A stretch of DNA of 64,000 nucleotides from Pythium myriotylum (Eukaryota > Oomycota > Peronosporomycetes > Pythiales > Pythiaceae). The stretch lies in contig JALJCQ010000011.1 in assembly GCA_023091665.1 (NCBI GenBank), positions 558,001-622,000 on the forward strand. Reading direction: 5' to 3'. Each line of letters opens with the position of its first letter. Position 1 is the first letter of the stretch. Shown here one piece after another: positions 45,948 through 58,119 of the stretch. The translations under genes were made by a program, and so were the position numbers. Below the pieces are notes generated by a model, which worked only from the letters and a program-made list of their open reading frames with translations, was not told the DNA's origin and ran no database searches.

Positions 45948-46547
45948 ATGATTAGCCAGCAGTCGGTCGATGCCATGTGCCGAGTCTGGAAGGACGGGGT
46001 TCACACTGCCACGCACATGTTGCTCAATCTCGGGCGCCTTTACAAGATCCGAGTGTCTGTGCCAGATCAAGCGAGCCCGTTGACCGAGATCTCCCAACTC
46101 GGCTTCGACCTGCTCCCGCTCTTCGGATCGCATGTATTCTCCGTCAAAGAAGTCAGGCCGTTTGGCCACACGAGTGTTCGCGTACGTTTTTTACCCGTAG
46201 AGCGGGATACACCAGTCATAAGACAGGAGCCACTAGATGGGATCCACAAAGAAGACGTGCTCGCGGGCATCGATGGGGGTGATCTGCTGCTAACCCCAAT
46301 ACCTGACCGTCGCCAGCTGCGCAGCAAGATTCTCAGTGCGTGCGCTACAGTGCGTTTACGCGGAGCAGAGGCCATGGTTCTCACCTTTGTGCGCCTGGAC
46401 TCGCCAAAGGAGGAAAGCATCACTGATATACGAGTGTTCAACGACGCCATCGAGAGCCTCGACACCGTTCTCAGTCTCGCCAAGGTGCACTACGATGAAC
46501 TGCTCAGACTCAACCGAACGACCGAACGATTGTCACAAGACAACTAA
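45948..46547 (+). CDS. Array ORF copy 44
   Basis: Protein identical to copy 1; spacer has the phase-459 A variant (46747), the rightmost occurrence. Confidence 0.52.
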   Translation: MISQQSVDAMCRVWKDGVHTATHMLLNLGRLYKIRVSVPDQASPLTEISQLGFDLLPLFGSHVFSVKEVRPFGHTSVRVRFLPVERDTPVIRQEPLDGIHKEDVLAGIDGGDLLLTPIPDRRQLRSKILSACATVRLRGAEAMVLTFVRLDSPKEESITDIRVFNDAIESLDTVLSLAKVHYDELLRLNRTTERLSQDN

Positions 46548-46999
46548 CGCGCGACAAGCAGTTGCTTGACTTTGTCGCGGACACGGTATTCAGGATGGAA
46601 GGGAAGTAAGAGTGCCGTGTGACCCCGTGTATCAAGATTATGTGAGTCATACTCACTCGCTCGATGCGTGGGGTATAATAACTGTCTCCGACGGTAGTTG
46701 ATGGATTTTCGAGGCTCGCTCTTTCTGAGGGCTCAAGGTCGTCACCACATACAAAGAAAACGTGGGAGCGTTTCTTACAACTTCTACGAATCACGATTAA
46801 TGTTATTGTTGAGAACAAAATCTTGAAGGGTCGCCCTCGACTTCAAGTGTTGTAGTCAACACTATTTCGGCTGACAATGCAGCGGGTGATGACCCACATG
46901 GGACGTGCGCCGTCAGCAACGGCGAGATGCCGCCGTTGGGGTCTTTCTCCGTTCCATTCTCGACTTTTTGTCGTGGGCGCGCCGTAGTCGCCGGACGAG

Positions 47000-47599
47000 A
47001 TGATTAGCCAGCAGTCGGTCGATGCCATGTGCCGAGTCTGGAAGGACGGGGTTCACACTGCCACGCACATGTTGCTCAATCTCGGGCGCCTTTACAAGAT
47101 CCGAGTGTCTGTGCCAGATCAAGCGAGCCCGTTGACCGAGATCTCCCAACTCGGCTTCGACCTGCTCCCGCTCTTCGGATCGCATGTATTCTCCGTCAAA
47201 GAAGTCAGGCCGTTTGGCCACACGAGTGTTCGCGTACGTTTTTTACCCGTAGAGCGGGATACACCAGTCATAAGACAGGAGCCACTAGATGGGATCCACA
47301 AAGAAGACGTGCTCGCGGGCATCGATGGGGGTGATCTGCTGCTAACCCCAATACCTGACCGTCGCCAGCTGCGCAGCAAGATTCTCAGTGCGTGCGCTAC
47401 AGTGCGTTTACGCGGAGCAGAGGCCATGGTTCTCACCTTTGTGCGCCTGGACTCGCCAAAGGAGGAAAGCATCACTGATATACGAGTGTTCAACGACGCC
47501 ATCGAGAGCCTCGACACCGTTCTCAGTCTCGCCAAGGTGCACTACGATGAACTGCTCAGACTCAACCGAACGACCGAACGATTGTCACAAGACAACTAA
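47000..47599 (+). CDS. Array ORF copy 45
   Basis: Protein identical to copy 1; common spacer type. Confidence 0.52.
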   Translation: MISQQSVDAMCRVWKDGVHTATHMLLNLGRLYKIRVSVPDQASPLTEISQLGFDLLPLFGSHVFSVKEVRPFGHTSVRVRFLPVERDTPVIRQEPLDGIHKEDVLAGIDGGDLLLTPIPDRRQLRSKILSACATVRLRGAEAMVLTFVRLDSPKEESITDIRVFNDAIESLDTVLSLAKVHYDELLRLNRTTERLSQDN

Positions 47600-48051
47600 C
47601 GCGCGACAAGCAGTTGCTTGACTTTGTCGCGGACACGGTATTCAGGATGGAAGGGAAGTAAGAGTGCCGTGTGACCCCGTGTATCAAGATTATGTGAGTC
47701 ATACTCACTCGCTCGATGCGTGGGGTATAATAACTGTCTCCGACGGTAGTTGATGGATTTTCGAGGCTCGCTCTTTCTGAGGGCTCAAGGTCGTCACCGC
47801 ATACAAAGAAAACGTGGGAGCGTTTCTTACAACTTCTACGAATCACGATTAATGTTATTGTTGAGAACAAAATCTTGAAGGGTCGCCCTCGACTTCAAGT
47901 GTTGTAGTCAACACTATTTCGGCTGACAATGCAGCGGGTGATGACCCACATGGGACGTGCGCCGTCAGCAACGGCGAGATGCCGCCGTTGGGGTCTTTCT
48001 CCGTTCCATTCTCGACTTTTTGTCGTGGGCGCGCCGTAGTCGCCGGACGAG

Positions 48052-48651
48052 ATGATTAGCCAGCAGTCGGTCGATGCCATGTGCCGAGTCTGGAAGGACG
48101 GGGTTCACACTGCCACGCACATGTTGCTCAATCTCGGGCGCCTTTACAAGATCCGAGTGTCTGTGCCAGATCAAGCGAGCCCGTTGACCGAGATCTCCCA
48201 ACTCGGCTTCGACCTGCTCCCGCTCTTCGGATCGCATGTATTCTCCGTCAAAGAAGTCAGGCCGTTTGGCCACACGAGTGTTCGCGTACGTTTTTTACCC
48301 GTAGAGCGGGATACACCAGTCATAAGACAGGAGCCACTAGATGGGATCCACAAAGAAGACGTGCTCGCGGGCATCGATGGGGGTGATCTGCTGCTAACCC
48401 CAATACCTGACCGTCGCCAGCTGCGCAGCAAGATTCTCAGTGCGTGCGCTACAGTGCGTTTACGCGGAGCAGAGGCCATGGTTCTCACCTTTGTGCGCCT
48501 GGACTCGCCAAAGGAGGAAAGCATCACTGATATACGAGTGTTCAACGACGCCATCGAGAGCCTCGACACCGTTCTCAGTCTCGCCAAGGTGCACTACGAT
48601 GAACTGCTCAGACTCAACCGAACGACCGAACGATTGTCACAAGACAACTAA
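48052..48651 (+). CDS. Array ORF copy 46
   Basis: Protein identical to copy 1; common spacer type. Confidence 0.52.
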   Translation: MISQQSVDAMCRVWKDGVHTATHMLLNLGRLYKIRVSVPDQASPLTEISQLGFDLLPLFGSHVFSVKEVRPFGHTSVRVRFLPVERDTPVIRQEPLDGIHKEDVLAGIDGGDLLLTPIPDRRQLRSKILSACATVRLRGAEAMVLTFVRLDSPKEESITDIRVFNDAIESLDTVLSLAKVHYDELLRLNRTTERLSQDN

Positions 48652-49103
48652 CGCGCGACAAGCAGTTGCTTGACTTTGTCGCGGACACGGTATTCAGGAT
48701 GGAAGGGAAGTAAGAGTGCCGTGTGACCCCGTGTATCAAGATTATGTGAGTCATACTCACTCGCTCGATGCGTGGGGTATAATAACTGTCTCCGACGGTA
48801 GTTGATGGATTTTCGAGGCTCGCTCTTTCTGAGGGCTCAAGGTCGTCACCGCATACAAAGAAAACGTGGGAGCGTTTCTTACAACTTCTACGAATCACGA
48901 TTAATGTTATTGTTGAGAACAAAATCTTGAAGGGTCGCCCTCGACTTCAAGTGTTGTAGTCAACACTATTTCGGCTGACAATGCAGCGGGTGATGACCCA
49001 CATGGGACGTGCGCCGTCAGCAACGGCGAGATGCCGCCGTTGGGGTCTTTCTCCGTTCCATTCTCGACTTTTTGTCGTGGGCGCGCCGTAGTCGCCGGAC
49101 GAG

Positions 49104-49703
49104 ATGATTAGCCAGCAGTCGGTCGATGCCATGTGCCGAGTCTGGAAGGACGGGGTTCACACTGCCACGCACATGTTGCTCAATCTCGGGCGCCTTTACA
49201 AGATCCGAGTGTCTGTGCCAGATCAAGCGAGCCCGTTGACCGAGATCTCCCAACTCGGCTTCGACCTGCTCCCGCTCTTCGGATCGCATGTATTCTCCGT
49301 CAAAGAAGTCAGGCCGTTTGGCCACACGAGTGTTCGCGTACGTTTTTTACCCGTAGAGCGGGATACACCAGTCATAAGACAGGAGCCACTAGATGGGATC
49401 CACAAAGAAGACGTGCTCGCGGGCATCGATGGGGGTGATCTGCTGCTAACCCCAATACCTGACCGTCGCCAGCTGCGCAGCAAGATTCTCAGTGCGTGCG
49501 CTACAGTGCGTTTACGCGGAGCAGAGGCCATGGTTCTCACCTTTGTGCGCCTGGACTCGCCAAAGGAGGAAAGCATCACTGATATACGAGTGTTCAACGA
49601 CGCCATCGAGAGCCTCGACACCGTTCTCAGTCTCGCCAAGGTGCACTACGATGAACTGCTCAGACTCAACCGAACGACCGAACGATTGTCACAAGACAAC
49701 TAA
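49104..49703 (+). CDS. Array ORF copy 47
   Basis: Protein identical to copy 1; common spacer type. Confidence 0.52.
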   Translation: MISQQSVDAMCRVWKDGVHTATHMLLNLGRLYKIRVSVPDQASPLTEISQLGFDLLPLFGSHVFSVKEVRPFGHTSVRVRFLPVERDTPVIRQEPLDGIHKEDVLAGIDGGDLLLTPIPDRRQLRSKILSACATVRLRGAEAMVLTFVRLDSPKEESITDIRVFNDAIESLDTVLSLAKVHYDELLRLNRTTERLSQDN

Positions 49704-50155
49704 CGCGCGACAAGCAGTTGCTTGACTTTGTCGCGGACACGGTATTCAGGATGGAAGGGAAGTAAGAGTGCCGTGTGACCCCGTGTATCAAGATTATGTG
49801 AGTCATACTCACTCGCTCGATGCGTGGGGTATAATAACTGTCTCCGACGGTAGTTGATGGATTTTCGAGGCTCGCTCTTTCTGAGGGCTCAAGGTCGTCA
49901 CCGCATACAAAGAAAACGTGGGAGCGTTTCTTACAACTTCTACGAATCACGATTAATGTTATTGTTGAGAACAAAATCTTGAAGGGTCGCCCTCGACTTC
50001 AAGTGTTGTAGTCAACACTATTTCGGCTGACAATGCAGCGGGTGATGACCCACATGGGACGTGCGCCGTCAGCAACGGCGAGATGCCGCCGTTGGGGTCT
50101 TTCTCCGTTCCATTCTCGACTTTTTGTCGTGGGCGCGCCGTAGTCGCCGGACGAG

Positions 50156-50755
50156 ATGATTAGCCAGCAGTCGGTCGATGCCATGTGCCGAGTCTGGAAG
50201 GACGGGGTTCACACTGCCACGCACATGTTGCTCAATCTCGGGCGCCTTTACAAGATCCGAGTGTCTGTGCCAGATCAAGCGAGCCCGTTGACCGAGATCT
50301 CCCAACTCGGCTTCGACCTGCTCCCGCTCTTCGGATCGCATGTATTCTCCGTCAAAGAAGTCAGGCCGTTTGGCCACACGAGTGTTCGCGTACGTTTTTT
50401 ACCCGTAGAGCGGGATACACCAGTCATAAGACAGGAGCCACTAGATGGGATCCACAAAGAAGACGTGCTCGCGGGCATCGATGGGGGTGATCTGCTGCTA
50501 ACCCCAATACCTGACCGTCGCCAGCTGCGCAGCAAGATTCTCAGTGCGTGCGCTACAGTGCGTTTACGCGGAGCAGAGGCCATGGTTCTCACCTTTGTGC
50601 GCCTGGACTCGCCAAAGGAGGAAAGCATCACTGATATACGAGTGTTCAACGACGCCATCGAGAGCCTCGACACCGTTCTCAGTCTCGCCAAGGTGCACTA
50701 CGATGAACTGCTCAGACTCAACCGAACGACCGAACGATTGTCACAAGACAACTAA
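50156..50755 (+). CDS. Array ORF copy 48
   Basis: Protein identical to copy 1; common spacer type. Confidence 0.52.
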   Translation: MISQQSVDAMCRVWKDGVHTATHMLLNLGRLYKIRVSVPDQASPLTEISQLGFDLLPLFGSHVFSVKEVRPFGHTSVRVRFLPVERDTPVIRQEPLDGIHKEDVLAGIDGGDLLLTPIPDRRQLRSKILSACATVRLRGAEAMVLTFVRLDSPKEESITDIRVFNDAIESLDTVLSLAKVHYDELLRLNRTTERLSQDN

Positions 50756-51207
50756 CGCGCGACAAGCAGTTGCTTGACTTTGTCGCGGACACGGTATTCA
50801 GGATGGAAGGGAAGTAAGAGTGCCGTGTGACCCCGTGTATCAAGATTATGTGAGTCATACTCACTCGCTCGATGCGTGGGGTATAATAACTGTCTCCGAC
50901 GGTAGTTGATGGATTTTCGAGGCTCGCTCTTTCTGAGGGCTCAAGGTCGTCACCGCATACAAAGAAAACGTGGGAGCGTTTCTTACAACTTCTACGAATC
51001 ACGATTAATGTTATTGTTGAGAACAAAATCTTGAAGGGTCGCCCTCGACTTCAAGTGTTGTAGTCAACACTATTTCGGCTGACAATGCAGCGGGTGATGA
51101 CCCACATGGGACGTGCGCCGTCAGCAACGGCGAGATGCCGCCGTTGGGGTCTTTCTCCGTTCCATTCTCGACTTTTTGTCGTGGGCGCGCCGTAGTCGCC
51201 GGACGAG

Positions 51208-51807
51208 ATGATTAGCCAGCAGTCGGTCGATGCCATGTGCCGAGTCTGGAAGGACGGGGTTCACACTGCCACGCACATGTTGCTCAATCTCGGGCGCCTT
51301 TACAAGATCCGAGTGTCTGTGCCAGATCAAGCGAGCCCGTTGACCGAGATCTCCCAACTCGGCTTCGACCTGCTCCCGCTCTTCGGATCGCATGTATTCT
51401 CCGTCAAAGAAGTCAGGCCGTTTGGCCACACGAGTGTTCGCGTACGTTTTTTACCCGTAGAGCGGGATACACCAGTCATAAGACAGGAGCCACTAGATGG
51501 GATCCACAAAGAAGACGTGCTCGCGGGCATCGATGGGGGTGATCTGCTGCTAACCCCAATACCTGACCGTCGCCAGCTGCGCAGCAAGATTCTCAGTGCG
51601 TGCGCTACAGTGCGTTTACGCGGAGCAGAGGCCATGGTTCTCACCTTTGTGCGCCTGGACTCGCCAAAGGAGGAAAGCATCACTGATATACGAGTGTTCA
51701 ACGACGCCATCGAGAGCCTCGACACCGTTCTCAGTCTCGCCAAGGTGCACTACGATGAACTGCTCAGACTCAACCGAACGACCGAACGATTGTCACAAGA
51801 CAACTAA
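51208..51807 (+). CDS. Array ORF copy 49
   Basis: Protein identical to copy 1; common spacer type. Confidence 0.52.
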   Translation: MISQQSVDAMCRVWKDGVHTATHMLLNLGRLYKIRVSVPDQASPLTEISQLGFDLLPLFGSHVFSVKEVRPFGHTSVRVRFLPVERDTPVIRQEPLDGIHKEDVLAGIDGGDLLLTPIPDRRQLRSKILSACATVRLRGAEAMVLTFVRLDSPKEESITDIRVFNDAIESLDTVLSLAKVHYDELLRLNRTTERLSQDN

Positions 51808-52259
51808 CGCGCGACAAGCAGTTGCTTGACTTTGTCGCGGACACGGTATTCAGGATGGAAGGGAAGTAAGAGTGCCGTGTGACCCCGTGTATCAAGATTA
51901 TGTGAGTCATACTCACTCGCTCGATGCGTGGGGTATAATAACTGTCTCCGACGGTAGTTGATGGATTTTCGAGGCTCGCTCTTTCTGAGGGCTCAAGGTC
52001 GTCACCGCATACAAAGAAAACGTGGGAGCGTTTCTTACAACTTCTACGAATCACGATTAATGTTATTGTTGAGAACAAAATCTTGAAGGGTCGCCCTCGA
52101 CTTCAAGTGTTGTAGTCAACACTATTTCGGCTGACAATGCAGCGGGTGATGACCCACATGGGACGTGCGCCGTCAGCAACGGCGAGATGCCGCCGTTGGG
52201 GTCTTTCTCCGTTCCATTCTCGACTTTTTGTCGTGGGCGCGCCGTAGTCGCCGGACGAG

Positions 52260-52859
52260 ATGATTAGCCAGCAGTCGGTCGATGCCATGTGCCGAGTCTG
52301 GAAGGACGGGGTTCACACTGCCACGCACATGTTGCTCAATCTCGGGCGCCTTTACAAGATCCGAGTGTCTGTGCCAGATCAAGCGAGCCCGTTGACCGAG
52401 ATCTCCCAACTCGGCTTCGACCTGCTCCCGCTCTTCGGATCGCATGTATTCTCCGTCAAAGAAGTCAGGCCGTTTGGCCACACGAGTGTTCGCGTACGTT
52501 TTTTACCCGTAGAGCGGGATACACCAGTCATAAGACAGGAGCCACTAGATGGGATCCACAAAGAAGACGTGCTCGCGGGCATCGATGGGGGTGATCTGCT
52601 GCTAACCCCAATACCTGACCGTCGCCAGCTGCGCAGCAAGATTCTCAGTGCGTGCGCTACAGTGCGTTTACGCGGAGCAGAGGCCATGGTTCTCACCTTT
52701 GTGCGCCTGGACTCGCCAAAGGAGGAAAGCATCACTGATATACGAGTGTTCAACGACGCCATCGAGAGCCTCGACACCGTTCTCAGTCTCGCCAAGGTGC
52801 ACTACGATGAACTGCTCAGACTCAACCGAACGACCGAACGATTGTCACAAGACAACTAA
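52260..52859 (+). CDS. Array ORF copy 50
   Basis: Protein identical to copy 1; its spacer has a private T-to-C at 53115 (phase 515). Confidence 0.52.
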   Translation: MISQQSVDAMCRVWKDGVHTATHMLLNLGRLYKIRVSVPDQASPLTEISQLGFDLLPLFGSHVFSVKEVRPFGHTSVRVRFLPVERDTPVIRQEPLDGIHKEDVLAGIDGGDLLLTPIPDRRQLRSKILSACATVRLRGAEAMVLTFVRLDSPKEESITDIRVFNDAIESLDTVLSLAKVHYDELLRLNRTTERLSQDN

Positions 52860-53311
52860 CGCGCGACAAGCAGTTGCTTGACTTTGTCGCGGACACGGTA
52901 TTCAGGATGGAAGGGAAGTAAGAGTGCCGTGTGACCCCGTGTATCAAGATTATGTGAGTCATACTCACTCGCTCGATGCGTGGGGTATAATAACTGTCTC
53001 CGACGGTAGTTGATGGATTTTCGAGGCTCGCTCTTTCTGAGGGCTCAAGGTCGTCACCGCATACAAAGAAAACGTGGGAGCGTTTCTTACAACTTCTACG
53101 AATCACGATTAATGCTATTGTTGAGAACAAAATCTTGAAGGGTCGCCCTCGACTTCAAGTGTTGTAGTCAACACTATTTCGGCTGACAATGCAGCGGGTG
53201 ATGACCCACATGGGACGTGCGCCGTCAGCAACGGCGAGATGCCGCCGTTGGGGTCTTTCTCCGTTCCATTCTCGACTTTTTGTCGTGGGCGCGCCGTAGT
53301 CGCCGGACGAG

Positions 53312-53911
53312 ATGATTAGCCAGCAGTCGGTCGATGCCATGTGCCGAGTCTGGAAGGACGGGGTTCACACTGCCACGCACATGTTGCTCAATCTCGGGCG
53401 CCTTTACAAGATCCGAGTGTCTGTGCCAGATCAAGCGAGCCCGTTGACCGAGATCTCCCAACTCGGCTTCGACCTGCTCCCGCTCTTCGGATCGCATGTA
53501 TTCTCCGTCAAAGAAGTCAGGCCGTTTGGCCACACGAGTGTTCGCGTACGTTTTTTACCCGTAGAGCGGGATACACCAGTCATAAGACAGGAGCCACTAG
53601 ATGGGATCCACAAAGAAGACGTGCTCGCGGGCATCGATGGGGGTGATCTGCTGCTAACCCCAATACCTGACCGTCGCCAGCTGCGCAGCAAGATTCTCAG
53701 TGCGTGCGCTACAGTGCGTTTACGCGGAGCAGAGGCCATGGTTCTCACCTTTGTGCGCCTGGACTCGCCAAAGGAGGAAAGCATCACTGATATACGAGTG
53801 TTCAACGACGCCATCGAGAGCCTCGACACCGTTCTCAGTCTCGCCAAGGTGCACTACGATGAACTGCTCAGACTCAACCGAACGACCGAACGATTGTCAC
53901 AAGACAACTAA
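53312..53911 (+). CDS. Array ORF copy 51
   Basis: Protein identical to copy 1; common spacer type. Confidence 0.52.
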   Translation: MISQQSVDAMCRVWKDGVHTATHMLLNLGRLYKIRVSVPDQASPLTEISQLGFDLLPLFGSHVFSVKEVRPFGHTSVRVRFLPVERDTPVIRQEPLDGIHKEDVLAGIDGGDLLLTPIPDRRQLRSKILSACATVRLRGAEAMVLTFVRLDSPKEESITDIRVFNDAIESLDTVLSLAKVHYDELLRLNRTTERLSQDN

Positions 53912-54363
53912 CGCGCGACAAGCAGTTGCTTGACTTTGTCGCGGACACGGTATTCAGGATGGAAGGGAAGTAAGAGTGCCGTGTGACCCCGTGTATCAAG
54001 ATTATGTGAGTCATACTCACTCGCTCGATGCGTGGGGTATAATAACTGTCTCCGACGGTAGTTGATGGATTTTCGAGGCTCGCTCTTTCTGAGGGCTCAA
54101 GGTCGTCACCGCATACAAAGAAAACGTGGGAGCGTTTCTTACAACTTCTACGAATCACGATTAATGTTATTGTTGAGAACAAAATCTTGAAGGGTCGCCC
54201 TCGACTTCAAGTGTTGTAGTCAACACTATTTCGGCTGACAATGCAGCGGGTGATGACCCACATGGGACGTGCGCCGTCAGCAACGGCGAGATGCCGCCGT
54301 TGGGGTCTTTCTCCGTTCCATTCTCGACTTTTTGTCGTGGGCGCGCCGTAGTCGCCGGACGAG

Positions 54364-54963
54364 ATGATTAGCCAGCAGTCGGTCGATGCCATGTGCCGAG
54401 TCTGGAAGGACGGGGTTCACACTGCCACGCACATGTTGCTCAATCTCGGGCGCCTTTACAAGATCCGAGTGTCTGTGCCAGATCAAGCGAGCCCGTTGAC
54501 CGAGATCTCCCAACTCGGCTTCGACCTGCTCCCGCTCTTCGGATCGCATGTATTCTCCGTCAAAGAAGTCAGGCCGTTTGGCCACACGAGTGTTCGCGTA
54601 CGTTTTTTACCCGTAGAGCGGGATACACCAGTCATAAGACAGGAGCCACTAGATGGGATCCACAAAGAAGACGTGCTCGCGGGCATCGATGGGGGTGATC
54701 TGCTGCTAACCCCAATACCTGACCGTCGCCAGCTGCGCAGCAAGATTCTCAGTGCGTGCGCTACAGTGCGTTTACGCGGAGCAGAGGCCATGGTTCTCAC
54801 CTTTGTGCGCCTGGACTCGCCAAAGGAGGAAAGCATCACTGATATACGAGTGTTCAACGACGCCATCGAGAGCCTCGACACCGTTCTCAGTCTCGCCAAG
54901 GTGCACTACGATGAACTGCTCAGACTCAACCGAACGACCGAACGATTGTCACAAGACAACTAA
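54364..54963 (+). CDS. Array ORF copy 52
   Basis: Protein identical to copy 1; common spacer type. Confidence 0.52.
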   Translation: MISQQSVDAMCRVWKDGVHTATHMLLNLGRLYKIRVSVPDQASPLTEISQLGFDLLPLFGSHVFSVKEVRPFGHTSVRVRFLPVERDTPVIRQEPLDGIHKEDVLAGIDGGDLLLTPIPDRRQLRSKILSACATVRLRGAEAMVLTFVRLDSPKEESITDIRVFNDAIESLDTVLSLAKVHYDELLRLNRTTERLSQDN

Positions 54964-55415
54964 CGCGCGACAAGCAGTTGCTTGACTTTGTCGCGGACAC
55001 GGTATTCAGGATGGAAGGGAAGTAAGAGTGCCGTGTGACCCCGTGTATCAAGATTATGTGAGTCATACTCACTCGCTCGATGCGTGGGGTATAATAACTG
55101 TCTCCGACGGTAGTTGATGGATTTTCGAGGCTCGCTCTTTCTGAGGGCTCAAGGTCGTCACCGCATACAAAGAAAACGTGGGAGCGTTTCTTACAACTTC
55201 TACGAATCACGATTAATGTTATTGTTGAGAACAAAATCTTGAAGGGTCGCCCTCGACTTCAAGTGTTGTAGTCAACACTATTTCGGCTGACAATGCAGCG
55301 GGTGATGACCCACATGGGACGTGCGCCGTCAGCAACGGCGAGATGCCGCCGTTGGGGTCTTTCTCCGTTCCATTCTCGACTTTTTGTCGTGGGCGCGCCG
55401 TAGTCGCCGGACGAG

Positions 55416-56015
55416 ATGATTAGCCAGCAGTCGGTCGATGCCATGTGCCGAGTCTGGAAGGACGGGGTTCACACTGCCACGCACATGTTGCTCAATCTCG
55501 GGCGCCTTTACAAGATCCGAGTGTCTGTGCCAGATCAAGCGAGCCCGTTGACCGAGATCTCCCAACTCGGCTTCGACCTGCTCCCGCTCTTCGGATCGCA
55601 TGTATTCTCCGTCAAAGAAGTCAGGCCGTTTGGCCACACGAGTGTTCGCGTACGTTTTTTACCCGTAGAGCGGGATACACCAGTCATAAGACAGGAGCCA
55701 CTAGATGGGATCCACAAAGAAGACGTGCTCGCGGGCATCGATGGGGGTGATCTGCTGCTAACCCCAATACCTGACCGTCGCCAGCTGCGCAGCAAGATTC
55801 TCAGTGCGTGCGCTACAGTGCGTTTACGCGGAGCAGAGGCCATGGTTCTCACCTTTGTGCGCCTGGACTCGCCAAAGGAGGAAAGCATCACTGATATACG
55901 AGTGTTCAACGACGCCATCGAGAGCCTCGACACCGTTCTCAGTCTCGCCAAGGTGCACTACGATGAACTGCTCAGACTCAACCGAACGACCGAACGATTG
56001 TCACAAGACAACTAA
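55416..56015 (+). CDS. Array ORF copy 53
   Basis: Protein identical to copy 1; common spacer type. Confidence 0.52.
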   Translation: MISQQSVDAMCRVWKDGVHTATHMLLNLGRLYKIRVSVPDQASPLTEISQLGFDLLPLFGSHVFSVKEVRPFGHTSVRVRFLPVERDTPVIRQEPLDGIHKEDVLAGIDGGDLLLTPIPDRRQLRSKILSACATVRLRGAEAMVLTFVRLDSPKEESITDIRVFNDAIESLDTVLSLAKVHYDELLRLNRTTERLSQDN

Positions 56016-56467
56016 CGCGCGACAAGCAGTTGCTTGACTTTGTCGCGGACACGGTATTCAGGATGGAAGGGAAGTAAGAGTGCCGTGTGACCCCGTGTAT
56101 CAAGATTATGTGAGTCATACTCACTCGCTCGATGCGTGGGGTATAATAACTGTCTCCGACGGTAGTTGATGGATTTTCGAGGCTCGCTCTTTCTGAGGGC
56201 TCAAGGTCGTCACCGCATACAAAGAAAACGTGGGAGCGTTTCTTACAACTTCTACGAATCACGATTAATGTTATTGTTGAGAACAAAATCTTGAAGGGTC
56301 GCCCTCGACTTCAAGTGTTGTAGTCAACACTATTTCGGCTGACAATGCAGCGGGTGATGACCCACATGGGACGTGCGCCGTCAGCAACGGCGAGATGCCG
56401 CCGTTGGGGTCTTTCTCCGTTCCATTCTCGACTTTTTGTCGTGGGCGCGCCGTAGTCGCCGGACGAG

Positions 56468-57067
56468 ATGATTAGCCAGCAGTCGGTCGATGCCATGTGC
56501 CGAGTCTGGAAGGACGGGGTTCACACTGCCACGCACATGTTGCTCAATCTCGGGCGCCTTTACAAGATCCGAGTGTCTGTGCCAGATCAAGCGAGCCCGT
56601 TGACCGAGATCTCCCAACTCGGCTTCGACCTGCTCCCGCTCTTCGGATCGCATGTATTCTCCGTCAAAGAAGTCAGGCCGTTTGGCCACACGAGTGTTCG
56701 CGTACGTTTTTTACCCGTAGAGCGGGATACACCAGTCATAAGACAGGAGCCACTAGATGGGATCCACAAAGAAGACGTGCTCGCGGGCATCGATGGGGGT
56801 GATCTGCTGCTAACCCCAATACCTGACCGTCGCCAGCTGCGCAGCAAGATTCTCAGTGCGTGCGCTACAGTGCGTTTACGCGGAGCAGAGGCCATGGTTC
56901 TCACCTTTGTGCGCCTGGACTCGCCAAAGGAGGAAAGCATCACTGATATACGAGTGTTCAACGACGCCATCGAGAGCCTCGACACCGTTCTCAGTCTCGC
57001 CAAGGTGCACTACGATGAACTGCTCAGACTCAACCGAACGACCGAACGATTGTCACAAGACAACTAA
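56468..57067 (+). CDS. Array ORF copy 54
   Basis: Protein identical to copy 1; common spacer type. Confidence 0.52.
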   Translation: MISQQSVDAMCRVWKDGVHTATHMLLNLGRLYKIRVSVPDQASPLTEISQLGFDLLPLFGSHVFSVKEVRPFGHTSVRVRFLPVERDTPVIRQEPLDGIHKEDVLAGIDGGDLLLTPIPDRRQLRSKILSACATVRLRGAEAMVLTFVRLDSPKEESITDIRVFNDAIESLDTVLSLAKVHYDELLRLNRTTERLSQDN

Positions 57068-57519
57068 CGCGCGACAAGCAGTTGCTTGACTTTGTCGCGG
57101 ACACGGTATTCAGGATGGAAGGGAAGTAAGAGTGCCGTGTGACCCCGTGTATCAAGATTATGTGAGTCATACTCACTCGCTCGATGCGTGGGGTATAATA
57201 ACTGTCTCCGACGGTAGTTGATGGATTTTCGAGGCTCGCTCTTTCTGAGGGCTCAAGGTCGTCACCGCATACAAAGAAAACGTGGGAGCGTTTCTTACAA
57301 CTTCTACGAATCACGATTAATGTTATTGTTGAGAACAAAATCTTGAAGGGTCGCCCTCGACTTCAAGTGTTGTAGTCAACACTATTTCGGCTGACAATGC
57401 AGCGGGTGATGACCCACATGGGACGTGCGCCGTCAGCAACGGCGAGATGCCGCCGTTGGGGTCTTTCTCCGTTCCATTCTCGACTTTTTGTCGTGGGCGC
57501 GCCGTAGTCGCCGGACGAG

Positions 57520-58119
57520 ATGATTAGCCAGCAGTCGGTCGATGCCATGTGCCGAGTCTGGAAGGACGGGGTTCACACTGCCACGCACATGTTGCTCAAT
57601 CTCGGGCGCCTTTACAAGATCCGAGTGTCTGTGCCAGATCAAGCGAGCCCGTTGACCGAGATCTCCCAACTCGGCTTCGACCTGCTCCCGCTCTTCGGAT
57701 CGCATGTATTCTCCGTCAAAGAAGTCAGGCCGTTTGGCCACACGAGTGTTCGCGTACGTTTTTTACCCGTAGAGCGGGATACACCAGTCATAAGACAGGA
57801 GCCACTAGATGGGATCCACAAAGAAGACGTGCTCGCGGGCATCGATGGGGGTGATCTGCTGCTAACCCCAATACCTGACCGTCGCCAGCTGCGCAGCAAG
57901 ATTCTCAGTGCGTGCGCTACAGTGCGTTTACGCGGAGCAGAGGCCATGGTTCTCACCTTTGTGCGCCTGGACTCGCCAAAGGAGGAAAGCATCACTGATA
58001 TACGAGTGTTCAACGACGCCATCGAGAGCCTCGACACCGTTCTCAGTCTCGCCAAGGTGCACTACGATGAACTGCTCAGACTCAACCGAACGACCGAACG
58101 ATTGTCACAAGACAACTAA
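57520..58119 (+). CDS. Array ORF copy 55
   Basis: Protein identical to copy 1; common spacer type. Confidence 0.52.
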   Translation: MISQQSVDAMCRVWKDGVHTATHMLLNLGRLYKIRVSVPDQASPLTEISQLGFDLLPLFGSHVFSVKEVRPFGHTSVRVRFLPVERDTPVIRQEPLDGIHKEDVLAGIDGGDLLLTPIPDRRQLRSKILSACATVRLRGAEAMVLTFVRLDSPKEESITDIRVFNDAIESLDTVLSLAKVHYDELLRLNRTTERLSQDN

